Positions 9,557 to 17,835 of a stretch of 29,606 nucleotides of DNA are shown one piece after another. The notes under the pieces were generated by a model. The model saw only the letters and a list, made by a program, of their open reading frames with translations, did not search any database and had not been told where the DNA came from. The stretch is from NCBI GenBank assembly GCA_002403905.1, contig DHIR01000257.1, positions 1 through 29,606 on the forward strand. The letters are read 5' to 3'. Within the stretch, counting starts at the first letter, position 1; every line of letters begins with the position of its first letter. A program made the position numbers and the translations under genes. This DNA comes from Mucilaginibacter sp. UBA4741 (GTDB lineage: Bacteria > Bacteroidota > Bacteroidia > Sphingobacteriales > Sphingobacteriaceae).

Positions 9557-11269
9557 TTACTCATCTTTCAATTTAAAAAGCCTGCCGGCATTATGAAAGA
9601 TAGCTTGCTGGTCGAGTTGATACAGCCCTTCAAAACGAATGTTAATGATGTATTGGTCAAATGAACTCATTGACAAAAGGTAATCCATATTATGTCCAGT
9701 TTTTATAAAATCAGCTTTTTTTTGACTTATATAAGAAAGGTAACGGTTAATAGCTGATTTAAGCAAGGAAGGCCGTTGCTCCAACAACGAAATATTTTCT
9801 ACAAAAAAATCATAGTGAATCATCACTAATGGTTTAATGTCGCGAAAGGGATGAATATATTCAGTCAATAAAAGATGAAATTTTTCAGCAACATAATCGC
9901 CAAAGCCATATTTTTCCAAGTGTTGTTCTGTATAGATAATGATTGGATAGATAGTTAATTTATTTTTAGGTTGTCTGATCTCAAGGCTATCGTTTGTATT
10001 GTCGCCAAAAGAACGAATTAAGCGAGCCAATTGGCCTGCACCTTTTTTATCAGAAGCAAATTTCTCATTTACAAACTCTTGTAAGCCAACTACGTCCATT
10101 TGATCAATTACATTTGCATGCAGCGCGTGCGATTTTACTTCAATCATAAATACGTCTTTTTCGTTGAGGATAAGAGTTGCATCAGAAAGTTCACGATCAT
10201 TTGTCGTTATTACGCGAAAACCTGGTCGGTGAAGCTTAGTAAGCATTCCACCAACCAAATAACTTTCAAAATAATGTTTACCCAAATGACCTAAAAAAGA
10301 CTCAAAGTCTTTAACTCCCGATAGAAGTTTACATAAATTGCTATGGTGGTAAAGATAAAAAAACCAGCCCCTATCCACAGCAAACGCAAAATTGCTATGG
10401 TCAACAAGATAAATACGACCATCGGAATGGTCGTAAAAAGGATGAGTAATATAAAATCCAATCCCACCTCGGTGACTTGCAGCCATGTTTTTGTTGAAGA
10501 CTATCCCAAAACTTTTCAGGAAAGTATAGGTATCTTCACTTTTTTCAATCAAAACAATTGGATTGCCGAGCTCACGGTACTTATTTTCGATACCTCCAAA
10601 AAGGTTGAGCAATGTCAGTGCTGGTGTATATAGACCATTCATCCCTGTTCGTCGTTTAAAATCAGATTCCAACTCTTCGAATTTTTCCTGTAACGCATCT
10701 TTCAGAAACTGAATAAATATAGTATGCTTAACATTTGCTGTACGTGCATAATGAATATTGTTCAGCCCAGTGATATTTTGCATTAGCATAAGTTTCCAAA
10801 GCGATTGGTGTGTCTGAACCTTCCCATTGGTACCGACTTCAGGAAACTGTTTTTCATTATAAATCAAGATTATATCAAGCAGGTATTCCTCGAAATGTAA
10901 ATCCGTAGATGGTAGGAATTCTCCTTCTTGCGGCAATATTCCAAACAGGTCTGTCACAATTTTTGAAATCACAGTACCATTTGTGAGCTGGAACTTACCA
11001 GAATCCGTACGGTTCATATAATATCGCAAACGGAGTGCTTTAAATACTGGTAAACGAGCAACTAAAGTTTCGTTAATATTGATCGTTTCGTCTACGCGAT
11101 TTTCAGAAGAGTTATTAATAAGAATTAATGCCAGTAATATATCTTCGAAATCATAATGAGAAATATGCACGAACGGATTGGCTATTGTTGATGATACACC
11201 ATAGAACTCCTTGTATGTCAGAACCGGATAAAGTTGTTGTCTATTAGCGAGTCGGGCTGGTTGTTTCAT
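9557..11269 (-). CDS. Large protein with PD-(D/E)XK nuclease-like core, function unknown
   Basis: I do not recognise a named family. From the preferred ATG (11267-11269) the product has 570 residues. The frame extends 24 codons upstream to an ATG at 11339-11341, but that extension looks like non-coding leader. The C-terminal half contains a PD-(D/E)XK-type arrangement: an upstream helix with Glu335 (HYFESYL), Asp363 in ELSDATLIL, Glu377-x-Lys379 in VFMIEVKSH, and a following helix with Gln413 in KGAGQLARLI. The N-terminal roughly 300 residues show no motif I know. There is no signal peptide or membrane segment. The gene stands alone between a TonB receptor and a broken HTH gene, a setting compatible with a single-gene defence or DNA-repair protein. 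The fold is inferred and activity is not shown. Confidence 0.7.
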   Translation of the reverse strand: MKQPARLANRQQLYPVLTYKEFYGVSSTIANPFVHISHYDFEDILLALILINNSSENRVDETININETLVARLPVFKALRLRYYMNRTDSGKFQLTNGTVISKIVTDLFGILPQEGEFLPSTDLHFEEYLLDIILIYNEKQFPEVGTNGKVQTHQSLWKLMLMQNITGLNNIHYARTANVKHTIFIQFLKDALQEKFEELESDFKRRTGMNGLYTPALTLLNLFGGIENKYRELGNPIVLIEKSEDTYTFLKSFGIVFNKNMAASHRGGIGFYITHPFYDHSDGRIYLVDHSNFAFAVDRGWFFYLYHHSNLCKLLSGVKDFESFLGHLGKHYFESYLVGGMLTKLHRPGFRVITTNDRELSDATLILNEKDVFMIEVKSHALHANVIDQMDVVGLQEFVNEKFASDKKGAGQLARLIRSFGDNTNDSLEIRQPKNKLTIYPIIIYTEQHLEKYGFGDYVAEKFHLLLTEYIHPFRDIKPLVMIHYDFFVENISLLEQRPSLLKSAINRYLSYISQKKADFIKTGHNMDYLLSMSSFDQYIINIRFEGLYQLDQQAIFHNAGRLFKLKDE

Positions 11270-11349
11270 CGGGAAAGTAAATGTAATACTAATTTTTACC
11301 AAAATAGGCAATCTAATCCAGCCTGTGATCGGTGTTATCATCGAACCAC

Positions 11350-11517
11350 TTACTCCTCTCCACCCAACTTCTTCACCAACCTAAACACCGTAGTATAAGG
11401 CCTGCCGGTTTCGGCGGCGATTTGGCGCAGGCTAACGCCCTGTTGATGCAGTTGGATAATGCGGTCCTCGGTGCTTTTGCGTTGCTGCTCGATAAATTGC
11501 CGCTGATAAGATATAAG
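11350..11517 (-). pseudogene. Remnant of a helix-turn-helix (resolvase-type HTH) gene
   Basis: The minus strand encodes 55 residues with no usable start codon, ending at TAA (11350-11352). The last part, ...TEDRIIQLHQQGVSLRQIAAETG, followed by RPYTTVFRLVKKLGG, is a convincing HTH of the resolvase/Hin type. Immediately upstream in the same frame is a TAA (11518-11520) preceded by KITKIISTLKQ, which continues the same amphipathic pattern as if one CAA codon had become TAA. No ATG precedes it before another stop within the scoA region. Most likely this is a decayed or truncated regulator or recombinase-like gene. A start from a rare codon cannot be excluded. Confidence 0.5.
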
Positions 11518-11573
11518 TTATTGTTTCAGGGTGCTGATGATTTTAGTAATTTTACCAATACCAATTACAACAA

Positions 11574-12272
11574 ATGAATAAAGTTTTTAATAATGCCGAC
11601 GAGGCTATCCATGATATAGCGGATGGTATGACCCTGATGTTTGGCGGTTTTGGTTTATGCGGTCTGCCCGAAAATTGCATTGCCGCCCTGGTTAAAAAAG
11701 GAGTAAAAGATCTTACCTGCATATCCAACAATGCTGGTGTTGATGATTTTGGTATAGGCCTGCTGTTAAGGCAGCGCCAGGTTAAGAAGATGATCTCATC
11801 CTACGTTGGCGAGAACGCCGAGTTTGAGCGTCAACTACTAAACGGCGAACTGGAAGTTGAACTAATACCACAAGGCACACTGGCAACCCGTTGTATGGCT
11901 GCAGGTTATGGTATGCCTGCAATATTCACTCCGGCAGGTATTGGTACCGAAGTAGCCATAGGCAAAGAAGTACGCAATTTTAACGGCAAAGACTACCTAA
12001 TGGAAATGGCGTTTGATGCTGACTATGCCATAGTAAAAGCCTGGAAAGGTGATAGCATGGGTAATTTAATATATCGGTCAACCGCGCGCAACTTTAACCC
12101 GGTTATGGCTATGGCCGGCAAGATCACTATTGCCGAGGTGGAAGAACTGGTAGAGCCGGGTGAATTAGACCCTGACCACGTACATACGCCTGGTATATAT
12201 GTTCACAGGATATTTAAGGGAACAAATTATGAGAAGAGGATAGAACAACGTACTGTTAGAACCAAAGTGTAA
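11574..12272 (+). CDS. scoA: Succinyl-CoA:3-ketoacid CoA-transferase, subunit A
   Basis: Alpha subunit of the enzyme that transfers CoA between succinyl-CoA and acetoacetate, in ketone-body or short-chain fatty acid and amino-acid breakdown. The 232-residue protein carries the family glycine-rich loop GGFGLCG at residues 24-30. The subunit-A stretch TPAGIGTEVAIGKEVRNFNGKDYLMEMA is represented by its key residues around 122-150. The stop TAA shares one base with the ATG of subunit B (TAATG), so the subunits are translationally coupled. Related CoA transferases (acetate or butyrate type) have the same fold, so exact substrate preference is inferred from resemblance. Confidence 0.93.
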   Translation: MNKVFNNADEAIHDIADGMTLMFGGFGLCGLPENCIAALVKKGVKDLTCISNNAGVDDFGIGLLLRQRQVKKMISSYVGENAEFERQLLNGELEVELIPQGTLATRCMAAGYGMPAIFTPAGIGTEVAIGKEVRNFNGKDYLMEMAFDADYAIVKAWKGDSMGNLIYRSTARNFNPVMAMAGKITIAEVEELVEPGELDPDHVHTPGIYVHRIFKGTNYEKRIEQRTVRTKV

Positions 12273-12931
12273 TGTTAGACAAAGCAGGAATAGCGAAACG
12301 CATCGCTAAAGAAATAAAAGACGGTTACTATGTAAACTTAGGGATAGGCATACCTACGCTGGTAGCTAATTATATACCCGAGAATATAGATGTTGTACTG
12401 CAATCAGAAAACGGTTTACTGGGCATGGGCCCATTTCCGTTTGAGGGTGAGGAGGATGCTGATGTTATAAACGCGGGTAAACAAACCATAACCATGCTGC
12501 CGGGCTCGGCTATATTTGATTCGGCTATGAGCTTTGGGATGATACGGGCTCGAAAAGTTAACCTAACCATATTAGGCGCGATGGAGGTTGCAGAAAACGG
12601 CGATATAGCTAGTTGGAAGATCCCCGGAAAAATGGTTAAAGGAATGGGAGGAGCAATGGATCTGGTAGCATCAGCAGAGAATATCATAGTAGCCATGCAG
12701 CACGTAAACAAAGCGGGCGAATCAAAGCTGTTACCGCGATGCACCTTGCCGCTAACCGGCATCAATTGCGTTAAAAAAATCGTTACCGAACTAGCGGTGC
12801 TTGATGTACTACCCGGCGGCGGATTTAAACTACTGGAACGCGCACCCGGAGTAAGTATCGAAGAAATTAAAAATGCTACAGCAGGCAGATTAATTATTGA
12901 AGGTGATATACCTGAGATGGATATTAACTAA
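12272..12931 (+). CDS. scoB: Succinyl-CoA:3-ketoacid CoA-transferase, subunit B
   Basis: Beta subunit, containing the catalytic glutamate that forms the glutamyl-CoA thioester. This is Glu46 in QSENGLLGMGP (44-54). The 219-residue length is normal, and the N-terminal VNLGIGIPTLVANY is typical of the family. It is coupled to subunit A by a one-base stop/start overlap. Its 3' end overlaps the convergent uridine kinase gene by 8 bases, leaving no room for a terminator between them. Confidence 0.94.
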   Translation: MLDKAGIAKRIAKEIKDGYYVNLGIGIPTLVANYIPENIDVVLQSENGLLGMGPFPFEGEEDADVINAGKQTITMLPGSAIFDSAMSFGMIRARKVNLTILGAMEVAENGDIASWKIPGKMVKGMGGAMDLVASAENIIVAMQHVNKAGESKLLPRCTLPLTGINCVKKIVTELAVLDVLPGGGFKLLERAPGVSIEEIKNATAGRLIIEGDIPEMDIN

Positions 12932-13559
12932 ATATCTTTTCCCTCAAATCCCTCGATATCTCATCAGTAATTGCTTGTATGCCATCAGCAGTATGCGTGT
13001 TGTTTACTACCAATTTATGGCAACCCCCTTTATAAGGCAATAAAAACTCTTTATAAGCCGGTACAACGTGGTTAATCCATTTATACATCACATCATCTTG
13101 CGAATACCCACGCTCCAGCAGATCGCGCTTTAGGCGGCGTTGCAGGGCCACGTCCTCATCAGCATCAACAAATATCTTCATGTCGAACAGATCAGCTATA
13201 CCTTTAAAATGCAGAATGAATAATCCCTCAACAATAATTATTGGTGCAGGTTTTATCTCCAGCATTTTTGGGACGATGTTAGGGTTGTTAAACGTGTATT
13301 CTTTTTTGTAGATAACCTCGCGGTTTAGCAGTTTACTTACATCATGCTCAAACTGCTCATAATCAATAGTACGCGGAAGATCAAAGTTATAGAACTTGTT
13401 TTCCTCCGGAGTCATGTTATGTGCTACGGGGATGTAATAATCATCCTGCGATAACAAACAAACCTCATCAGGCGAAAAGTGGTCTAAAAAACGATTTAAA
13501 AAAAACGTTTTACCAGAGCCGCTTCCGCCGGCAATACCTATTATATAAGGTTTATTCAT
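12924..13559 (-). CDS. udk: Uridine kinase
   Basis: Phosphorylates uridine (and usually cytidine) to the monophosphate in pyrimidine salvage, cytoplasmic. The 211-residue protein has the P-loop GGSGSGKT at 11-18, a substrate-binding DDYY motif (LLSQDDYYIP, about 36-45), the DxPRTIDYEQF segment around 60-70 and IIIVEGLFILH near 108-118, all typical of uridine kinases. Its ATG lies inside the last codons of the upstream LysM gene (8-base overlap), implying translational coupling. The close link of nucleotide salvage to an envelope gene may simply be operon packing. Confidence 0.93.
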   Translation of the reverse strand: MNKPYIIGIAGGSGSGKTFFLNRFLDHFSPDEVCLLSQDDYYIPVAHNMTPEENKFYNFDLPRTIDYEQFEHDVSKLLNREVIYKKEYTFNNPNIVPKMLEIKPAPIIIVEGLFILHFKGIADLFDMKIFVDADEDVALQRRLKRDLLERGYSQDDVMYKWINHVVPAYKEFLLPYKGGCHKLVVNNTHTADGIQAITDEISRDLREKIFS

Positions 13560-14484
13560 TTGGGCTACCGTAGCTTATATTTACATGGATGCGTTTATCT
13601 AAAGCACCGATAGATTCGGCAACATTTTTTGTCATGATCAGGATAACATCCCTGGTAGCTTCGCTTTCTGTAAACCTACCAACAACCTTAGCAAAAGTGG
13701 TTTTGCTGGTCATGGGGTTGGTTATTTTTATAACAGTACCTATTGGTGCGGTGCGGTGCAATACCAATTTTTTATTAGGATCAAGGCCCGCATCATCTAT
13801 CCAGGTGGCTACACCTTTTTCGCTTTTCTCAAATAAGCCATAACGGTTGGCATTTAGTTTACTGTAGGCGCTGTCCTGACTGGTCATGTAAGGTGTTGTC
13901 GAGTCGCGCGTGGCAACCGGGCGCACAACAGTGGCAGGCGGCACATCAGCAGTGCCAGATTTTACCTGTATAACTTGTCCCGGCGTTACGGTAGTTGAGG
14001 TTAAACCATTTAATTTAGTAATATCCTCAACTGTCGAGTTAAAGCGTTTGGCTATAGAATACAGCGTTTCTCCGGCTGATACTTTGTATTGCTGTGTTGC
14101 GCCACTGGTGTTTGTTGGTGCGGTATTGGTAACTGCAGGTTGTTGAGCTGGTTGCTGTTGCGTTACAACAGGGGGCGCAACTACTGGTTTTTGTTGTACA
14201 ACAGCAGGTTTTGATGCCTCAACAAACGATCTGTCGGTCGGTACTTTAATAATGTTGCCAATTTTTAGAGGAGCGTTATTATTAAATTTTATGATCTCAC
14301 CTGGCTTTACATTGTATCTGCGGCCTATAGAGTAATAATTATCTTTTGGGTCAAGCTTATGCAGAATTACCTTTTTACCGTCAAGGTTTTCAATCCCAAC
14401 AGAATCGGTTAACAAGGTTTTAGCAAAAAGTGAGGTAGAAATTGTTAGTAGGGGTGTTAGAAATAACAAAGTTCTTAATTTCAT
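13552..14484 (-). CDS. Secreted LysM protein with C-terminal RlpA-like (double-psi barrel) domain
   Basis: Probable periplasmic peptidoglycan-binding protein. The 310 residues comprise a signal peptide (1 to about 21), a first LysM (about 38-82), a Pro/Gln-rich linker (90-130) and a second LysM (about 132-175). The C-terminal domain (about 222-306) follows the RlpA/double-psi beta-barrel layout: GVATWIDD, then HRTAPIGTVIKITNP, KVVGRFTES and a final VNISY. The acidic residue of the RlpA DRGPF loop is absent here (VGRFTES), so it may bind glycan without cutting it. It lies 21 bases after the DUF4905 gene and overlaps udk by 8 bases. LysM calls are firm; the RlpA-like call is moderate. Confidence 0.85.
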   Translation of the reverse strand: MKLRTLLFLTPLLTISTSLFAKTLLTDSVGIENLDGKKVILHKLDPKDNYYSIGRRYNVKPGEIIKFNNNAPLKIGNIIKVPTDRSFVEASKPAVVQQKPVVAPPVVTQQQPAQQPAVTNTAPTNTSGATQQYKVSAGETLYSIAKRFNSTVEDITKLNGLTSTTVTPGQVIQVKSGTADVPPATVVRPVATRDSTTPYMTSQDSAYSKLNANRYGLFEKSEKGVATWIDDAGLDPNKKLVLHRTAPIGTVIKITNPMTSKTTFAKVVGRFTESEATRDVILIMTKNVAESIGALDKRIHVNISYGSPNE

Positions 14485-14505
14485 AATAATTTATTAGTCA
14501 GTAAT

Positions 14506-15258
14506 TTATAGGTTTAAAACCCTCAATCCTGATTTGTTTTTAATATAAATGAGCAAGTTTTTATACAAGATAAACGACTCGGGCTGCATTTTTTGTATAT
14601 CAGCATTTAATAAATCTTCATAAACAAGACTGCTTCCATCCATAATATATAAATGTTGTTGTAACTGTCCCGATACGAAAGAGTGCAAAGATACAATTCT
14701 GAAATTATTGTAATCAAGGGAATGTACAATGTTTCCGTAAGGCTCTACAGGTAAGGATTGATTTAAATGTGATGCCTGCAATATTTGCGGAGCGGTTATA
14801 TAATTTTCAATCTCTGTATCAATTGTTTGCTCAAATGATCTTATGGTCAAACCTGTTTCCACATCAACCAAAAATAATTTTTTAGGCTGAATCTGGATAT
14901 TATATAATATGGGCCCGTTTACCGACAAATGATCAAACGCGTAAGTATAATTACTCCATATCACTTCGCCTTTAGTGTTAATGGCCGTAACTCCTTTATG
15001 TACAGGTGTATTTTCTGATTGGTAGTGATGCAATAACAGTACATTGTTATAAGCGGCTTCTATCCCGGTTAGCCATCTGTCTGGCGTAGTATAGTTGGTG
15101 AAATTGGTTTGACCGCTTGTTAGATCTATGGATGTGAAAGAAACTTGCTTATCTGTCGTGCGTATTTCCAGAAAAAGCGTATCGCTTAAACTATCAATTT
15201 CCATGCGCCATATCACGCCGATTAACTGCTCATTAATAAATGGTAATAGCATAGTCAT
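14506..15258 (-). CDS. DUF4905-type protein, function unknown
   Basis: A 250-residue soluble protein with repeated beta-strand patterns, for example GVIWRMEIDSLSDTLFLEIR near the N-terminus, VSFTSIDLTSG and LFLVDVETGL, suggesting a propeller-like or PQQ-like blade arrangement. I recognise it as resembling the Bacteroidetes DUF4905 family, recalled and not searched. No signal peptide, membrane segment or catalytic motif is evident. The frame opens with two close ATGs (15256-15258 and 15250-15252); the first is used here. It is the first gene of a run with the LysM protein and udk. Confidence 0.65.
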   Translation of the reverse strand: MTMLLPFINEQLIGVIWRMEIDSLSDTLFLEIRTTDKQVSFTSIDLTSGQTNFTNYTTPDRWLTGIEAAYNNVLLLHHYQSENTPVHKGVTAINTKGEVIWSNYTYAFDHLSVNGPILYNIQIQPKKLFLVDVETGLTIRSFEQTIDTEIENYITAPQILQASHLNQSLPVEPYGNIVHSLDYNNFRIVSLHSFVSGQLQQHLYIMDGSSLVYEDLLNADIQKMQPESFILYKNLLIYIKNKSGLRVLNL

Positions 15259-15322
15259 AAGGGTACAAATATGCTATTAAATTCAATAATAGTAGAAGTG
15301 CCTACCTTGGCGGTATCCTTTA

Positions 15323-16792
15323 TTAATACCTATATCCGATAGTTAAAAAGAAATTATTGTTGGCTCCATTTATGTTGACTGTAGGGCTGCTGGTACCAAT
15401 ATCATAAGGTAATATGCTTTGCGAGTTGGTTAAATGCACATAAGTAGCATCAATATAATAACTACCCAGGCGATAACCTAAACCACCCGTAACGCTTTTT
15501 GTAGCTACGCCGTTTGTTTTTAAAGGACTGCCCTGTATACCTAAACCACCTCGTAAAGCTACACTACCCAGTTTAATTTCGGCACCGGCATGGGCGTTAA
15601 TTGCCGATTTATAAGTGCTTTTTATTATACCATTATCATAGGTATTGGTATAGTTGTCATTACTATCCATGTGGGTAGTGCTGTAATCAATATATTCAAC
15701 ATCGCCGGTTATAAAACCATATTGCCCTAAAAATATGGATAATCCACCCGCTGCCTTAAATGGCGTACGCATGGTATAAGTTAAAGGATAGTCTGTAGGA
15801 CCGTTTGAATATTTATTACCATTGGTTAGGTTATTGGCAAGGCCCTCACTGTAAGTATCGTCAACAGTTAAAAACGTTGGGGTGGTAATAGTTGCACCTA
15901 GCCTTACGCTTTCTAATAACTTATATATAATACCAAATCTTGCGTTTAATCCTTCGCCTTTGGTATCCTGATATCTTGAATAAGTAGAGTTGAAACCTCT
16001 GGTAACCGGTAAGCTATTTTCTGTTACAGTAACAGAGCCTGTTTCATTAAAATTATTGGTGTATTTGTATCGCAGATCTGTAATTCCAACCCCAAAGCCA
16101 AGGTATAGTTTATTGCTATAATTTGCACCTACAGAAAAGTCTAAGGCGCTTTGTCCGCCTGTACGGTTAATAGTATTACTTTGTTGTACACCCGGAAAAG
16201 AGTTACTACTGTAGGTGTAATTAGATGCAGTACCATACGGACTTATCAGTTTTTGATTATAGGCCCATGCCTGTAAACTACCATCGTCTACACCAAACGA
16301 ATTTGCCAGGCTTGCATAATAATCATTTACAGAGTTAGTGTTGTTTTTAGCACCGTATTGAATACTTTCATCAAAATTATTTGTACGATTATAGCTTCCA
16401 CCCCAATTTATACTTACCCATCCTTTAGTTTTATCCTGTCCGCTTGGTGTGTTTAATCTCGAATAAAATACAATAGCGACATTACTTAAATTAAGATTGC
16501 TTTTTGTACTAGTGCTTGATTGACCTAGATAAGCCGAATTGTTATTAGAGCCATCAAACTCGGGCGTAAAACTAACTTCAGACCGAGTAAAATAACCTAA
16601 ACCGGCAGGGTTGCCGCTTATAGAAGTCAGATCGCCACCTACAGCTGTACCGGCATTACCAATTGCTTTTATGCGTGAGGTAGACCCGGTTTGGAAGGTT
16701 GAATAACGTATGGCATCCTTTGCGTATTGGGCAAAGCTGCTGTTGCTAACCGCTACAAAAGCAATTATAGATAGTATATATTTAAATTTCAT
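15323..16792 (-). CDS. FadL/OmpP1-like outer-membrane beta-barrel protein
   Basis: Probable outer-membrane transporter for hydrophobic compounds. The 489-residue protein has a signal peptide (about 1-21, SNSSFAQ) and then the FadL/OmpP1-type start: AIGNAGTAVGGDLTSISGNPAGLGYF (key residues about 44-69, with the NPAGL motif). The rest is Tyr/Asn/Ser-rich alternating strand sequence ending in the aromatic terminus IGYRY, as expected for a BAM-assembled barrel. It lies 11 bases after the Tyr-rich lipoprotein gene, so the two form an operon. Such proteins are often labelled hemin receptor in databases; no substrate can be read from the sequence. Confidence 0.85.
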   Translation of the reverse strand: MKFKYILSIIAFVAVSNSSFAQYAKDAIRYSTFQTGSTSRIKAIGNAGTAVGGDLTSISGNPAGLGYFTRSEVSFTPEFDGSNNNSAYLGQSSTSTKSNLNLSNVAIVFYSRLNTPSGQDKTKGWVSINWGGSYNRTNNFDESIQYGAKNNTNSVNDYYASLANSFGVDDGSLQAWAYNQKLISPYGTASNYTYSSNSFPGVQQSNTINRTGGQSALDFSVGANYSNKLYLGFGVGITDLRYKYTNNFNETGSVTVTENSLPVTRGFNSTYSRYQDTKGEGLNARFGIIYKLLESVRLGATITTPTFLTVDDTYSEGLANNLTNGNKYSNGPTDYPLTYTMRTPFKAAGGLSIFLGQYGFITGDVEYIDYSTTHMDSNDNYTNTYDNGIIKSTYKSAINAHAGAEIKLGSVALRGGLGIQGSPLKTNGVATKSVTGGLGYRLGSYYIDATYVHLTNSQSILPYDIGTSSPTVNINGANNNFFLTIGYRY

Positions 16793-16803
16793 AGTGATAT
16801 AGG

Positions 16804-17703
16804 TTATGGCCTAACAGGTCTGCCACCGCCGCCACTGCTGTTGCTTGAACCGCTTGAGCTGCTGCTAGATTGGGCCGGAGGAGGGGATGCACGCTCCATA
16901 GTAGGTTGTTGTACTACAGGTCTTGGATTTTCGCTTTGCGGGCGTATATAACGTGTAGTAGTATTTGTAGGAACTGTTGTTACCGCGTTTGTGCCGGGAC
17001 GGCCAGGATAAACCGCGTTAGTACCTCCGGGACGACCACCGGAATATGCAACACCATTTCCATTACTATTAGCGTTTGCTCTTGTAAATGTTAAACCCGG
17101 ACTGTTCCCGTTACTATTACTTACACTGCTATTGCCGCTATTTGCCCTTGTAAAAGTTAAACCGCCCGAACCACCTACGTTGTTATTTCTATGAGAGTAT
17201 GATTTTTTATGGCTCGTCCTGCTGCCGCCACCGTATATAAAAGTTGAAAAAGCAAATCCATAACCAAAATTATCATAGCCGCTATAATCGCCATAACCAA
17301 AATCATAGGCAGAGTAGGTGCCAAAATCATAGGTATAAGGATCATAACCGTAGTCATATCCTGCATTATTATTTGCTACTACTACAGGTTGTTGGCCGTA
17401 ATAATTGTAAGGTGTATAGCTGTAGTAAAAATCGTCATCATAATCAAAAGGAGTGAAATAGCTAAAACGTTTTATGCGCGATTCATAATCACCATAATAA
17501 TAGTAATCATCGTTTCTTACAGGAGCGACTACGGGTTGCTGCGTATATTCGGGGACATATTCGTAATCATCACCTGCTTTGGCTTTGGTATAATAAACAT
17601 CATCGCCGGTGTTTTCTGATTTAGAAATTGTATTTAAGGTAGAGCAGGAACTCAATGCCATGGCACCGATCAAAATTATTCCTCTAAGCAGGTTCCCTTT
17701 CAT
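16804..17703 (-). CDS. Tyr/Gly/Asn-rich lipoprotein, function unknown
   Basis: Not a family I can name. The 299-residue protein starts with a lipoprotein signal whose lipobox is ALSSC, making Cys20 the lipidated residue. Residues about 65-150 are extremely Tyr/Asp/Gly-rich (DDYYYYGDY and similar). A short repeated motif, GLTFTRAN, occurs at 181-188 and 203-210. A Pro/Gly/Asn-rich segment (NAVYPGRPGTNAV) and a Ser/Gly-rich tail follow. The composition suggests a disordered, surface-exposed or matrix-like domain. The gene is first in a two-gene operon with the FadL-like barrel and is divergent from proS. Confidence 0.85.
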   Translation of the reverse strand: MKGNLLRGIILIGAMALSSCSTLNTISKSENTGDDVYYTKAKAGDDYEYVPEYTQQPVVAPVRNDDYYYYGDYESRIKRFSYFTPFDYDDDFYYSYTPYNYYGQQPVVVANNNAGYDYGYDPYTYDFGTYSAYDFGYGDYSGYDNFGYGFAFSTFIYGGGSRTSHKKSYSHRNNNVGGSGGLTFTRANSGNSSVSNSNGNSPGLTFTRANANSNGNGVAYSGGRPGGTNAVYPGRPGTNAVTTVPTNTTTRYIRPQSENPRPVVQQPTMERASPPPAQSSSSSSGSSNSSGGGGRPVRP

Positions 17704-17780
17704 TTTAGGTTTGGTTTTGAAAATTAGACTATTATTTACAGCGATAGTTTAATTTGACGTTTTAATAACGTATAAATTTA

Positions 17781-17788
17781 TAAATTTG
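17781..17788 (+). promoter_or_regulatory. -7-like element upstream of proS
   Basis: TAAATTTG matches TAnnTTTG and lies 47 bases before the proS ATG. The nearest TTG (17754-17756) is 24 bases upstream, longer than the usual 18-21, so only the -7 element is supported. Confidence 0.35.
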
Positions 17789-17835
17789 ACCACAATAATA
17801 AGTAATTAAACAGTCAAAATATATTCCACATACAA

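Noticed and set aside
11270..11341. 24-codon N-terminal extension of the nuclease-like protein
   Set aside because: The extension (MITPITGWIRLPILVKIS in part) looks like AT-rich leader sequence, while the internal ATG begins a charged, ordinary N-terminus; kept only as an alternative start.
11332..11577. Plus-strand 81-residue open frame before scoA
   Set aside because: It is the antisense shadow of the HTH remnant, whose minus-strand translation is a recognisable domain; the plus frame is Leu/Gln-rich with no family resemblance.
17175..17619. Several short frames with Ile/Met/Tyr-rich translation
   Set aside because: Shadows of the Tyr-rich lipoprotein; repetitive codons keep all frames open.
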